DNA from: CADEED01 sp039930985
Lineage (GTDB): Bacteria; Pseudomonadota; Gammaproteobacteria; Steroidobacterales; Steroidobacteraceae
Reading direction: 5' to 3'
Assembly: GCA_039930985.1 (NCBI GenBank)
Contig: JBDTSV010000088.1
Location: forward strand, 1-30,692
DNA length: 30,692 nt
Part shown: positions 18,065 through 26,746 of the stretch, in pieces
Position numbering within the stretch: position 1 is the stretch's first letter
Layout: every line of letters starts with the position of its first letter
The notes under the pieces: generated by a model
Seen by the model: the letters and a program-made list of their open reading frames with translations, nothing else
What the model was told of the DNA's origin: nothing
Database searches by the model: none
Program-made: the position numbers and the translations under genes

Positions 18065-19083
18065 TGGGCTTCTTCGCCGAGTTCAACATCTGGCTCGACA
18101 ATCTTCTTGCGGTGTACATCGCCAACAACACTGCCGCATTCGCGCGTCTGCTCGAGCCCGTGATCGTCACACTCGGTGTTCTCTATGTCGTTGTGTGGGG
18201 GTATCTGCAGCTCGCCGGAAAGGTCGAGGAACCATTCCTCGAAGGCGTAAAGCGGCTGGTGACGCTAGCGATCGTTCTGGGACTGTCGCTGCAGCTGTGG
18301 CTCTTCAACGATGTGATCGTTGATTCCTTCTTCACGGCGCCGGCGCAGCTCGTGGCGGGAGTCATTGGCGCGCCGAATGCCGTGGGCATCGTCGATGAGA
18401 TCTTCTTCGATGGCGACGATGCGGCATCACTGCTGCTTGCCAAGGGCGGCCTCTTCGACGACTCGTTCACGTTCTATGTCGCAGGGTTCATGGTCTACAT
18501 CATTGTGGGGCTCACCGCGGTGTACACGATGTTCCTGCTCGCCTTGAGCAAGATCGCGCTGTCGATACTGATAGCGCTCGGGCCACTCTTCATCGCGCTC
18601 CTGTTTTTCGAGAGCACCAAGCGGTTCTTCGAGGCTTGGCTCGCGCAGCTTTGCAACTATGCGTTTCTCACCATCCTCACGGTAATGGTGGCGGCGCTGA
18701 TGCTGCAGGTGGTGTCTGAAGCTGCACAGTCGGCGGTGGACGCAGGCGGTGCGATTGAAATCGCGCATGCGTTGAAGGTCTGTGTCGCCGCGGCGCTGAC
18801 TTTCCTCGTGATGAAGCAGGCGCCGGCGATGGCACAAGGATTGGCAAGTGGCGTGGCGCTTTCGAGCTTTGGCGCGGTGTCGAGCCTGGTGCGCTTCGGG
18901 CTCGGCGCCGCAGGTGGAGCGAGCCGGCGCGCGAAGGATTTTTCGCGCGGTGCCTTCATTGACACCGATCGGAGTCGCTGGGACAGCCTGAGTCGCAAGG
19001 CAGGGCAGCGGCTCATCGGCATGGGCCTGCCGCGCGAGAAACGGCCGCGCGTGAACACCGTTCGCTACGAGGCGCGGACATGA
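18064..19083 (+). CDS. virB6: Type IV secretion inner-membrane channel protein, VirB6/TrbL family
   Basis: VirB6 is a polytopic inner-membrane protein at the base of the secretion channel. The 339-residue product shows five to six hydrophobic segments, including VIVTLGVLYVVVWGYLQLAG, TFYVAGFMVYIIVGLTAVYT, ALSILIALGPLFIALLFFES and FLTILTVMVAALMLQVVSEA, and the characteristic RFFEAWLAQLCNYAF. The C-terminus is basic and cytoplasmic. I start at the ATG at 18064, which shares its A with the eexN stop and has GGAGGA upstream; a GTG at 18061 is the alternative. It overlaps the virB7-like gene by ATGA. Confidence 0.9.
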   Translation: MGFFAEFNIWLDNLLAVYIANNTAAFARLLEPVIVTLGVLYVVVWGYLQLAGKVEEPFLEGVKRLVTLAIVLGLSLQLWLFNDVIVDSFFTAPAQLVAGVIGAPNAVGIVDEIFFDGDDAASLLLAKGGLFDDSFTFYVAGFMVYIIVGLTAVYTMFLLALSKIALSILIALGPLFIALLFFESTKRFFEAWLAQLCNYAFLTILTVMVAALMLQVVSEAAQSAVDAGGAIEIAHALKVCVAAALTFLVMKQAPAMAQGLASGVALSSFGAVSSLVRFGLGAAGGASRRAKDFSRGAFIDTDRSRWDSLSRKAGQRLIGMGLPREKRPRVNTVRYEART

Positions 19084-19259
19084 GGCGCACTTGGACATGC
19101 CTCGTGGTCGGAATGCTCGCGAGCGGCTGCGCCACGCAGGCGCCGTGGGTAAATTGTGACCGCAAGCTTGTGCCCATCAATGTGCCGGCTCCGAAGCAGA
19201 CGTCCGCACCGGCCGCTGCTTTGCCCGAGCAAGAACCTAGGGAGCCTTCGCCGCCATGA
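19080..19259 (+). CDS. virB7: Small VirB7-like lipoprotein
   Basis: This 59-residue gene lies between virB6 and virB8 and overlaps both by ATGA (19080-19083 and 19256-19259). The product begins MRRTWTCLVVGMLASGCATQ, with the lipobox LASGC and the lipidated Cys at residue 17. The mature part is short and rich in Pro and Ala and contains one further Cys (residue 26). VirB7 lipoproteins stabilise the outer-membrane VirB9/VirB10 core, often through a disulfide. Size, lipobox and position all fit; the sequence itself is too short for certain assignment. Confidence 0.8.
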   Translation: MRRTWTCLVVGMLASGCATQAPWVNCDRKLVPINVPAPKQTSAPAAALPEQEPREPSPP

Positions 19260-19649
19260 GCAAGGAAGCGGCGTTGGAACAATATTTCAAGGAGGCCGCC
19301 TCCTGGGATGCGGACCGCGAAGCCATGAGCGCGCGCAGTGCGCGGCTTGCCTGGCGCATCGCCATTGGCGCCTGTGCATTGACCTTGGTTGCGATACTCA
19401 CGTTGATGATGCTCATGCCGTTGAAGCGCGTGGAACCCTTCGTGATCCGCGTCGATAACGCCACCGGCATCGTTGATGTCGTGCCAGCGTTCGTGGGGAA
19501 CGGAGAGTTCCCCGAGCTCGTGACTCGCTACTTCCCCGTCGAAAGACCCGGCCGTGCGGCGCTGGAATCCCCTCGGGTTCAAGGTCATCGAGTTCCGCAG
19601 CGAGCCTGAGAGCTTGCCCGCGGAAGCCACGCAGGCGAGCACGCGATGA
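19256..19649 (+). pseudogene. virB8: VirB8 with internal deletion and frameshift
   Basis: VirB8 is a bitopic inner-membrane assembly factor of about 220-240 residues. The N-terminal part is normal: a short cytoplasmic stretch, one transmembrane helix (IAIGACALTLVAILTLMMLM) and the start of the periplasmic domain (RVEPFVIRVDNATGIVDVVP, then ELVTRYF), about 94 residues. The sequence then jumps in another frame to SKDPAVRRWNPLGFKVIEFR and ends ASTR with its stop at 19647-19649, overlapping virB9 as ATGA. Roughly 100 residues of the periplasmic fold are missing and the join near 19535-19540 is out of frame. As written, translation from 19256 ends at 19609. An assembly error in place of a real deletion cannot be excluded. 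Confidence 0.85.
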
Positions 19650-20470
19650 CGCGGCGGAATGCGCTTCAGGCGTGGCGCGACGCGGCAATGCTTGTCGTTT
19701 GTCTTTCGATGAGCGCCACGACGCTGGCCGAGGCGCTGCCGATCCGCGGCAAGGTGGATAGTCGCATCCGCACTGCCTCATACAGTGCCGATCAGGTCTA
19801 CCGACTGTACGGATTCGTGGGCTACGCCATCGAGCTCATCTTTGAGGACGGCGAGGCGTTCACCGGAAAGGGCGGCGGGGATCTCGAAGGCGTCACCATC
19901 GACGCGCATGCGAATTCGGTGCTGCTCAAGCCGCGGGCGGCGCTGGTTGCCACCAATCTAGTCATCTATACCGACCGGCGTTCGTACCGGTTCGACTATT
20001 CCGTTGAGGTGCGGCGGCCGAGCCGCTTGTCCGATGATCTGATCTACGCCGTGCGATTCCTGTATCCGCCGCGGCCCGATGGGCCGAGCGCTGAAGAGGA
20101 GATCGAACGGGAACTCGCGAAAGCGCGTGCCGAGCGGCCCCGGAACTCCGACTACTGGTTCTGTGGTCACCGGTCGCTACGGCCGGTCGCGGCATCGGAC
20201 GATGGCGTGCACACCAGGCTCACCTTCGCGGACCGCGCGGAGATTCCCGCGATCTTCGTCCGTAATGAGGATGGCACCGAGTCGCTTCTCAATTTCTCGA
20301 TGAATGACGGCGATGTGCTGGTCCACCGTCTGGCGCCGAAGCTGATTCTGCGTCGAGGAAAGCTCACGGGATGCATCGTGAATCAGGGCTTCGATGGCAG
20401 CGGCACACGCCTCGACTCCGGTACCGTCTCGCCGAATGTCGAGCGCGAGTCCAGGGCGTTGCGGCCATGA
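19646..20470 (+). CDS. virB9: Type IV secretion outer-membrane core protein, VirB9/TrbG family
   Basis: VirB9 forms the outer-membrane core with VirB7 and VirB10. The 274-residue product has an N-terminal signal peptide (cleavage near TLAEALP), an N-terminal beta domain with NSVLLKPRAALVATNLVIYT and RSYRFDY, and a C-terminal domain with the conserved NSDYWFCG, FADRAEIPAIFV and LVHRLAPKLILRRGK. It starts at the ATG at 19646, overlapping the end of the virB8 remnant, and its stop overlaps the virB10 start. No damage is visible. The C-terminal Cys in GCIVNQGF is family-typical. Confidence 0.93.
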   Translation: MTRRNALQAWRDAAMLVVCLSMSATTLAEALPIRGKVDSRIRTASYSADQVYRLYGFVGYAIELIFEDGEAFTGKGGGDLEGVTIDAHANSVLLKPRAALVATNLVIYTDRRSYRFDYSVEVRRPSRLSDDLIYAVRFLYPPRPDGPSAEEEIERELAKARAERPRNSDYWFCGHRSLRPVAASDDGVHTRLTFADRAEIPAIFVRNEDGTESLLNFSMNDGDVLVHRLAPKLILRRGKLTGCIVNQGFDGSGTRLDSGTVSPNVERESRALRP

Positions 20471-21690
20471 GTGTGTGGGATCGATTGCGAGGCACTGGTA
20501 CGCCGGACCCCGAGGCTGTCGGCGAAGCGCGGGAGAATGCAGCGGAAGAACGCGCGGATGGTCAGGTCGCCGGCGAGCGCGGCGAGAGCGCCGTGCAGCG
20601 TCCGCCATCGCTGCAGGCGCGCGTGACGAACATGCTTGCGGCGGGGCTCCTTGGAGCGCTCGCGCTGGGGCTCCTCGGCTGGTACTTCGTGCACTCATGG
20701 GGATCACGAACGACGGCGCGCGAGACGGCGCAGACCTCGACGCAGGAGAAGGCCAAGGGCGAAATGGCTCTGCGGCCTCTGGGACGAGTCGATCAACCGC
20801 CCCCAGCGCCCTCTGCGTTCGAGTCTTTGTTGGGCGAGGCCCCCGAGGAACCGCCACCGCCCGATATCCCCGAAGCGTGGTTGCGGCCAGCAACAGACGC
20901 ACCACCTAACTACGCCGCCGCGCGGCAGCCGCAAGGCAAGACTCCGGAGGAGTTGAAGCTGGAACGTCAGCTTGCCGGACGTGCGTTCGCGCTGCCGGGA
21001 AGTGGGGCGCCCGACTCACCGCTGGCCGGCGCTGAGGCCGAGGGAAGCGGAGATCTCGCCGCGCTGCTGCGTCCCACGGTGACGTCTGCCGTGAGCGCGC
21101 GCGTGATGCCGACGCGGCAGCTGTTGCTGCCCAAAGGCGCGTTTCTCGACTGTACGCTGGAGACCGCGATCGACAGCAGCCTGGCCGGCATGACGACGTG
21201 TGTGCTTGCGACCGATACTTTTGGTGCCGACGGCTCGGTAGTGCTGCTCGAGCGCGGCACGAAGCTGGTCGGCGAAACCAGGGGACAGATGCGAGCGGGA
21301 TCGGCGCGGCTGTTCGTGCTGTGGACCGAGGCGCGCACGCCCAAGGGAGTTGTCGTGCCTCTGGCGTCCGCGGGGACGGACGAACTCGGCCGCTCTGGAT
21401 TGCCCGGGAGAGTGAATCGGCATTTCTTCGAACGGTTCGGCGCGGCCATCCTGGTCAGTGTCATCGACGGTGCCGTCCAGGCGGCCGTGGAATCGCAGCG
21501 CGGGGATGGCGAGACGATTGTGGTCAGCCCCACGACTTCGAGCCAAGTCATGACGGAGGTTTTGAAGTCGACCATCAGCATTCCGCCGACGGTGGTCAAG
21601 CCCCAGGGTGATCGCATCCAGGTGCTGGTCGCGCGAGACCTCGACTTTCGGAGTGTGTATGAGCTACGGCACGTCGCGCGCGCACGGTAG
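20467..21690 (+). CDS. virB10: Type IV secretion channel protein, VirB10/TrbI family
   Basis: VirB10 spans the envelope from the inner membrane to the outer-membrane core. The 407-residue product has a charged cytoplasmic N-terminus, one transmembrane helix (MLAAGLLGALALGLLGWYFV, about residues 56-75), a Pro-rich periplasmic linker (PPPAPSAF, PEEPPPPDIPEAW), and the C-terminal beta barrel with LLPKGAFLDCTLETAIDSSL, TTCVLATDTFGADGSVVLLE and the RFGAAILVSVIDG antenna segment. The start ATG at 20467 overlaps the virB9 stop. Two periplasmic Cys residues are retained. Confidence 0.95.
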   Translation: MSVWDRLRGTGTPDPEAVGEARENAAEERADGQVAGERGESAVQRPPSLQARVTNMLAAGLLGALALGLLGWYFVHSWGSRTTARETAQTSTQEKAKGEMALRPLGRVDQPPPAPSAFESLLGEAPEEPPPPDIPEAWLRPATDAPPNYAAARQPQGKTPEELKLERQLAGRAFALPGSGAPDSPLAGAEAEGSGDLAALLRPTVTSAVSARVMPTRQLLLPKGAFLDCTLETAIDSSLAGMTTCVLATDTFGADGSVVLLERGTKLVGETRGQMRAGSARLFVLWTEARTPKGVVVPLASAGTDELGRSGLPGRVNRHFFERFGAAILVSVIDGAVQAAVESQRGDGETIVVSPTTSSQVMTEVLKSTISIPPTVVKPQGDRIQVLVARDLDFRSVYELRHVARAR

Positions 21691-22750
21691 TTTGGTGGAG
21701 GCTGCTGACGCCTCGGCGGTCAGGCCTCCGGCTGTCGTGGAGTCGTCCGCGCTCGATCTCACCTTGCGAGCGCTGAGACCGATCCTGATCGATCGCGACG
21801 TGACCGAGCTCTGTATCAACCGGCCGGGCGAGGCGTATGTCGAGACGCGCGCCGGTTGGGGCTGCGTGCCGCTGGCCTTTGCGACCTACGAGTGGTGCAC
21901 GGGGTTGGCGAAGCTCGTCGCGAACTCGACACGCCAGCGCATCGACGCCGAGTCGCCGCTGTTGTCGGCGGCCCTGCCGGGCGGTGAGCGTATCCAGATC
22001 GTGCTCCCGCCGGCGACCACGCCTGGAACGGTCGCGATCACGATCCGAAGACCTGCGAACGAGGTGTGGACGCTCGACGAGCTCGCTGAGCGCGGGGTTT
22101 TCCGCACCACTCGGCGAGCGGGCGAGGCAGCGGACGGGACTGAAGAGAATCTGGTCGCGCTGCTCGAGGCGAAAGATTACCGCGCGTTCATGCGCCTGGC
22201 GGTGGCGTCGCGCAAAAACATTCTCGTATCTGGGCCCACCGGTTCTGGCAAAACAACCTTTACCAAGGCGCTCATCCGCGAAATCGCAGCGGATGAACGT
22301 CTGATCACCATCGAGGACGCGCGCGAGCTGGTGCTGGACCGCCATCCCAACCACGTGCGGCTATTTTATTCCAAGGACGATCAGGGCTTGGCGCGCGTCA
22401 CCCCGAAGCAACTCCTTGAGAGTTGCCTGCGCATGAAGCCCGACCGAATTCTTCTGGCGGAGCTGCGGGGTGAAGAAGCGTTCGACTATCTGCGCAACGT
22501 CAACAGCGGACACCCGGGCTCAATCACCAGCATCCACGCGGCGAGCGCGGAGCTCGCCTTCGAGCAATTGGTGCTGTTGGTCAAACAAAGCCGGGCGGGC
22601 CAGGAGCTCGCGCGCGAGGAGATCAAGAACCTGCTGTACATGCTGATCGACGTCGTCGTTCAGTTTGGCGTCGAGCGCCGCGAACGCTGCATCAAAGAGG
22701 TGTGGTATGACCCTGCGCGCAGGCGTCGCACCATGGCAGCCCGCGGTTAG
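21659..22750 (+). CDS. virB11: Type IV secretion ATPase VirB11
   Basis: VirB11 is a hexameric cytoplasmic ATPase that switches the machine between pilus assembly and DNA transfer. The 363-residue product has the N-terminal domain (LRPILIDRDVTELCINRPGE), Walker A GPTGSGKTT from residue 192, the Asp box LITIEDARELVL, Walker B MKPDRILLAELRGEEAFDYL and the His box SGHPGSITSIHA. All motifs appear intact. I chose the ATG at 21659, preceded by GGAG; it overlaps the end of virB10 by 32 nt. The end overlaps virD4 by 44 nt. Confidence 0.95.
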   Translation: MSYGTSRAHGSLVEAADASAVRPPAVVESSALDLTLRALRPILIDRDVTELCINRPGEAYVETRAGWGCVPLAFATYEWCTGLAKLVANSTRQRIDAESPLLSAALPGGERIQIVLPPATTPGTVAITIRRPANEVWTLDELAERGVFRTTRRAGEAADGTEENLVALLEAKDYRAFMRLAVASRKNILVSGPTGSGKTTFTKALIREIAADERLITIEDARELVLDRHPNHVRLFYSKDDQGLARVTPKQLLESCLRMKPDRILLAELRGEEAFDYLRNVNSGHPGSITSIHAASAELAFEQLVLLVKQSRAGQELAREEIKNLLYMLIDVVVQFGVERRERCIKEVWYDPARRRRTMAARG

Positions 22751-24665
22751 GCGCTCGCGAGTCGCACTGGCGGGGAAGATCGTGCTGGGCACGATCTGCA
22801 GTTTGATTCTCGCGCAGTACCTGGCCGCGTATGTCTTCCTCTGGTGGGTGCGCGAGGATCCGCGCGAGGCGAGCCCTCTCACGATCACGCGCTACTTTTA
22901 CTACTACGGGCATCGCGAGGACTTGCGCCCGCGGCTCGTGGTCTCCTCGGCGGCAGGAGTCCTGCTTGTCGGCGCGGTAGCGCTGATCGCGTTGCTGCCG
23001 AAGTCGCGTTCGCTGCATGGCGATGCGCGCTTCGCCACGCGACGAGAGATGGCGCGCGCCGGACTCTTCGCGAAAGAGGGTCTCTTTCTCGGGCGCGTCG
23101 GTCGCCGCTATCTCATCCTGGGCGGACAGCAAGGCGCCATTGTTTCTGCGCCGCCACGCGCGGATAAGGGCACGGCCATCGTCGTGCCGAATGCGCTGCT
23201 ATGGCAGGGCTCGCTGCTTTGTCAGGACGTGAAACTCGAGAACTGGCATTTGACGGCAGGCTGGCGCGCATCGATCGGACAAGAGTGCCATCTGTTCAAC
23301 CCGCTTGAGCCCACGGGTAATACTGCCTGCTCGAATCCCATGTCGTATGTGTCGTCGGATCCGAATTTGCGGATATCGGATGTGCAGCGGCTAGGCGCAA
23401 TTCTCTTTCCAGAAGTGCCGGGGACGGATCCGTTCTGGACTGCAGGCGGTCGCGGCATGTTTCTGGGGATGGCGCTGTACGTTCTCGAGACACCTTCACT
23501 GCCGGCGACGTTGGGAGAAATCTTGCGTCAGGGCATGGCGAGCGATGCGGAAGGATTCAGCGCGCACTGGAAACGCATTATTGGTGGACGACAGAGCGGC
23601 AAGTTCCCGCTGTCGCAGCAGTGCGTGCGCGCGATCTCGGACATCATGGATCTCGCGCCCGTCACTGCATCGTCGATCCGCAAGACGTTCACGAGCCGGC
23701 TGGACCTATGGACCAATCCCCTGATCGATGCCGCCACCTCGCGCAATGATTTTGACTTTCGAGACCTGCGCAAGCGCCCTATCTCGATCTACATTGGTAT
23801 TCAACCGGGAGATCTGTCGCTCTTGCGGCCGCTGCTGAATCTTTTCATCGAGCAGGCGATCGCGATGCAGACGCGCGAGCTGCCCGAGCACAACCCCGCG
23901 CTTCGCTACCAACTGCTGTGCCTGCTCGATGAGACGACGGCGCCGGGGAAAATTCCCATCCTGGCGCATGCGATCTCATATCTGCCGGGTTACAACGTGC
24001 GGTTGCTGCTGGTGATTCAAGCGTACTCGCAGCTGCGTGAGGTGTATGGCCCGAACGCGGCTGACACGATGATGAAGAGCCTCGCTGCGCGTGTTCTGTA
24101 CGCGCCTAAGGACCATGCGGAGGCGACCGAGATCTCACAGGAACTCGGATTCACGACAGTTCGCGTCAAGAGTCAGTCACGGCCCCGCGCGATGTTGATC
24201 TCGATGAAGGGTGGGCAGGGCAGTGTCAGCGTGAGCGAGCAGAAGCGGTCGCTATTGCTGCCGCAGGAAGTGAAGGAGCTCGGGCGGGATCGGGAACTTC
24301 TGTTGTACGAGGGCGTGCGACCGATTCTCGCGCGCAAGAACCGCTACTTCGAGGATCCGTTCTTCAAGAAGCGGCTACTGCCCGCGCCAAAGCGGGCGAC
24401 TCCGGCACATGAGGCCGCGCGCCCGGTGGTAGTGGATGCTGCCGCGCCGCCAGCGCCTGCCGTCGACGGCCCGCCACCCGAGCGTCCGCGCCGGCGAGCG
24501 GCGACGCGTGAGGACATCGAGCACATCGAGCAGTTGACACTCGACGATTTTGACGTCGAATTCGACAAGGTCGTCTTGCCTCAGAAGGCGGAAGGCGAGC
24601 GTTTCACTCCAGAGGAGCTCGACACGGCAGTCGACAGCTTCATCAACGCGCTCCGGGAGCGCTAG
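22707..24665 (+). CDS. virD4: Coupling protein VirD4/TraG with degenerate Walker A
   Basis: VirD4 brings the relaxase-DNA complex to the secretion channel. The 652-residue product has two N-terminal membrane helices (IVLGTICSLILAQYLAAYVF and SAAGVLLVGAVALIALL), then the TraG/VirD4 ATPase core with LLCQDVKLENWHLTAGWR and HLFNPLEP. The Walker A region reads APPRADKGTA at residues 148-157, where relatives have P-R-S-G-K-G; the Ser-Gly before the Lys is replaced by Ala-Asp. The Walker B acidic pair is retained (LLDETTAPGKIP, D408), though the usual Phe after DE is Thr. The start ATG at 22707 gives the better N-terminus; the frame is open to 22665. The C-terminal 130 residues are variable. Confidence 0.9.
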   Translation: MTLRAGVAPWQPAVRRSRVALAGKIVLGTICSLILAQYLAAYVFLWWVREDPREASPLTITRYFYYYGHREDLRPRLVVSSAAGVLLVGAVALIALLPKSRSLHGDARFATRREMARAGLFAKEGLFLGRVGRRYLILGGQQGAIVSAPPRADKGTAIVVPNALLWQGSLLCQDVKLENWHLTAGWRASIGQECHLFNPLEPTGNTACSNPMSYVSSDPNLRISDVQRLGAILFPEVPGTDPFWTAGGRGMFLGMALYVLETPSLPATLGEILRQGMASDAEGFSAHWKRIIGGRQSGKFPLSQQCVRAISDIMDLAPVTASSIRKTFTSRLDLWTNPLIDAATSRNDFDFRDLRKRPISIYIGIQPGDLSLLRPLLNLFIEQAIAMQTRELPEHNPALRYQLLCLLDETTAPGKIPILAHAISYLPGYNVRLLLVIQAYSQLREVYGPNAADTMMKSLAARVLYAPKDHAEATEISQELGFTTVRVKSQSRPRAMLISMKGGQGSVSVSEQKRSLLLPQEVKELGRDRELLLYEGVRPILARKNRYFEDPFFKKRLLPAPKRATPAHEAARPVVVDAAAPPAPAVDGPPPERPRRRAATREDIEHIEQLTLDDFDVEFDKVVLPQKAEGERFTPEELDTAVDSFINALRER

Positions 24666-24674
24666 GACGTTCCG

Positions 24675-25910
24675 ATGGTTGAACCTGAAAAAGCCGACAA
24701 AGCATTCAAGAAGCGAAGCCCCTCTAAGGCGCGGCGTGAGCCGCCTAAGGCGGGGGCTGCAAACGAGACGCTGGGTAACGCAATCACTTTCGACGATGTG
24801 CGCCTGAACGCGGGCGGCGGCGGCGCGCTGCGCGTCGAGCGCGCGCCGAAGGCAGAGATGCCAGCACGCGGCAAAGGAGCGAAGGCGGCGTCGGAGGATC
24901 CGCCCGCTCGCACGGTACCGGACACAGTGCGCGAGCGATTCATCCAGATCGGGAACAACTTCTTCTTTCCGGATGGCGCAGAGGCGTTCTCCGATCATGG
25001 CAACCGGGTGACGACGCGCTCGGAGAACGCGGTCGTCATCCAGAGCATGGTGGCGATCGCCCAGGCGCGATCGGCCAAGAACGTCACGGTCACGGGAACG
25101 GACTTCTTCAAGAAGGAGGCATGGTTCGCGGCGCGCCTCGTGGGTCTCGAAGTCACGGGCTATCTACCGAGCGCGCTCGAGCAGGAACGCCTCGTGCGGG
25201 CGATCGCGCGACGCCGTACCGCCGAAAGGGAGGATGACGCGCCCGCCGTGGAAAGGCCAAACGGCAAAGCAGGACATGCACGCGAGAGAGGATCGGAGAC
25301 CGGCGAACTGATCGTCGGTCGTCTTGTGGATCACGGACCTGCGCCGTATCAGCACAAGCCGGGGCAGCCGATGTCGTACTACGTGCGCATCGAGACCGAG
25401 CGCGGTGATCTCGAGATCTGGGGCGTGGATCTGGAGCGATCCGTACGCCAGTCGCTGAGTACGCCTGGGGTGGGGGACGAAGTCGGATTGCGCGCAATCA
25501 GCCGAAATCCGGTGACAGTCATCGCGCCCAAGTTTGACGCATCGGGCAGCGAAGTTGGGCGCGAGGAGGTTCAGGCGCATCGGAATCAATGGATTCTCGA
25601 GAAGAAAGAGCTTCTCGATCGGCGATTCAAGATGGCCGATACGTTCAGGAATGCGACAGTGAGCGCCGCGGAGGCCGTGAAGCAGTTTCCGGAGCTCGAA
25701 GGCAGCTATCTACAGCTGCAGATGGCGCGCGTCGGCGTCGAACAGCGTATCGCAAGCGCCGACGCGCGCGAGCAGTTCGTGGATCACTTGCGCGCGCACC
25801 TGGCCAAGACAATTGAGTACGGACAGCCGCTCGAGCCCGTGCATCTGAAGGCGCGCACAGGACCGATCCCCGAAAAGTTGCAGGACCGCGATCCCGCGCA
25901 GACGCGGTGA
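24675..25910 (+). CDS. LPD7-domain mobilisation-associated protein (relaxase-less)
   Basis: The 411-residue protein contains an LPD7-type domain at about residues 85-175 (FIQIGNNFFFPDGAEAFSDH, VIQSMVAIAQARSAKNVTVT and FKKEAWFAARLVGLEVTGYL), a module often fused to conjugative relaxases. A second domain follows (about 215-285: GRLVDHGPAPYQHKPGQPMS, IWGVDLERSV), and a helical C-terminal region. No relaxase HUH or catalytic Tyr motif is present, and the first ~80 residues are basic and unstructured. It follows virD4 by 9 nt and probably belongs to the same transcript. A role in DNA processing is inferred from the LPD7 link. Confidence 0.75.
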   Translation: MVEPEKADKAFKKRSPSKARREPPKAGAANETLGNAITFDDVRLNAGGGGALRVERAPKAEMPARGKGAKAASEDPPARTVPDTVRERFIQIGNNFFFPDGAEAFSDHGNRVTTRSENAVVIQSMVAIAQARSAKNVTVTGTDFFKKEAWFAARLVGLEVTGYLPSALEQERLVRAIARRRTAEREDDAPAVERPNGKAGHARERGSETGELIVGRLVDHGPAPYQHKPGQPMSYYVRIETERGDLEIWGVDLERSVRQSLSTPGVGDEVGLRAISRNPVTVIAPKFDASGSEVGREEVQAHRNQWILEKKELLDRRFKMADTFRNATVSAAEAVKQFPELEGSYLQLQMARVGVEQRIASADAREQFVDHLRAHLAKTIEYGQPLEPVHLKARTGPIPEKLQDRDPAQTR

Positions 25911-25913
25911 CGG

Positions 25914-26570
25914 ATGGGCGAGGGACCGCTACCTGCGAGCGAGCTCGTGAAACGCCTCCAGCTGGAGAGGGCACGAACGAGTACGACCGCACCGCGTCGA
26001 AGCCAAGCCAGCGATATCATCACCGGCCGGCTGGAGGCGCATGGCGCGGCAAACTACCAGTTTCGACGCGGCGGCAGCCCCTCGTACTACGTGACGGTCT
26101 CATCGATTCGCGGGCCTGAGACATTCTGGGGAGTCGATCTCGGGCGCGCGATCAAGGAATCCAAATCACAGCCGGCGATCGGTTCTGTGATCGGCTTGCA
26201 GCGCGTCGGCTCGGAGCCAGTCACGCTGCCGGCTGGCGATCCAGAACGAGCGTTCCGGCGTACGTTATGGAGAGTAGAGGGCGTGGAGTTCCTGGCGGAG
26301 TCGATCGAGCGTGCCCGGAAGGAGCGTGAGTCCCAGCTGGACGCCAGGCGTGCACTCCAGGAACGGCCGGAGCTGCGCAATGCGTTTGTGAGCCTTCGCA
26401 TTGCGGAGAGATTTGCGGAGTCGCATATCCGTGATCCGCGTGATCGCGAGATTTTCGTCGAGCGTGTCAAGGCGGTCATGGCGCTCTCGGCGAGAAGTGG
26501 CGTGCCCGCGCCGCGACCTCGCTCGCCTTCGGCGCCGCAGCCGCCGCGCCGCGACGAACCCACGCGCTGA
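25914..26570 (+). CDS. Paralogue of the C-terminal half of the LPD7 protein
   Basis: The 218-residue product has the same order of blocks as residues 210-390 of its upstream neighbour: GRLEAHGAANYQFRRGGSPS, then TFWGVDLGRAI, PAIGSVIGLQRVGSEPVTL, and a C-terminal helical region with ERPELRNAFVSLRIAERFAE. It lacks the LPD7 domain itself. The two genes are 3 nt apart and probably arose by duplication followed by loss of the N-terminal half. I know no stand-alone function for this domain. It is the last gene of the transfer operon visible here; the C-terminal tail is Pro/Arg-rich. Confidence 0.65.
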   Translation: MGEGPLPASELVKRLQLERARTSTTAPRRSQASDIITGRLEAHGAANYQFRRGGSPSYYVTVSSIRGPETFWGVDLGRAIKESKSQPAIGSVIGLQRVGSEPVTLPAGDPERAFRRTLWRVEGVEFLAESIERARKERESQLDARRALQERPELRNAFVSLRIAERFAESHIRDPRDREIFVERVKAVMALSARSGVPAPRPRSPSAPQPPRRDEPTR

Positions 26571-26636
26571 ATGTATTCAGCGCCGCGTTCTTTCGGCTCG
26601 GACGATCGGATTGACTTCGACAAGCGCGCCCACCTA

Positions 26637-26658
26637 GCATCCACCTCGGCTTGGATGC
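26637..26658. terminator. Possible stem-loop at the end of the transfer operon
   Basis: GCATCCA (26637-26643) and TGGATGC (26652-26658) form a 7-bp stem with an 8-nt loop, 67 bp after the last operon stop. No T tract follows, so intrinsic termination is uncertain. The rest of the 176-bp gap (26571-26746) shows nothing else I can name. Confidence 0.3.
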
Positions 26659-26746
26659 AGCCTGCCGCTTGCCCCGTTTTCGGGATGGTGAATGCATTCT
26701 TCGATGAACAAGTCCTGATCCCTCACCCCTGGCGGACGGATCGGTA

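Noticed and set aside
24675..25910. LPD7 protein as the relaxase
   Set aside because: No HUH histidine triad or catalytic tyrosine motif is visible; only relaxase-associated modules are present.
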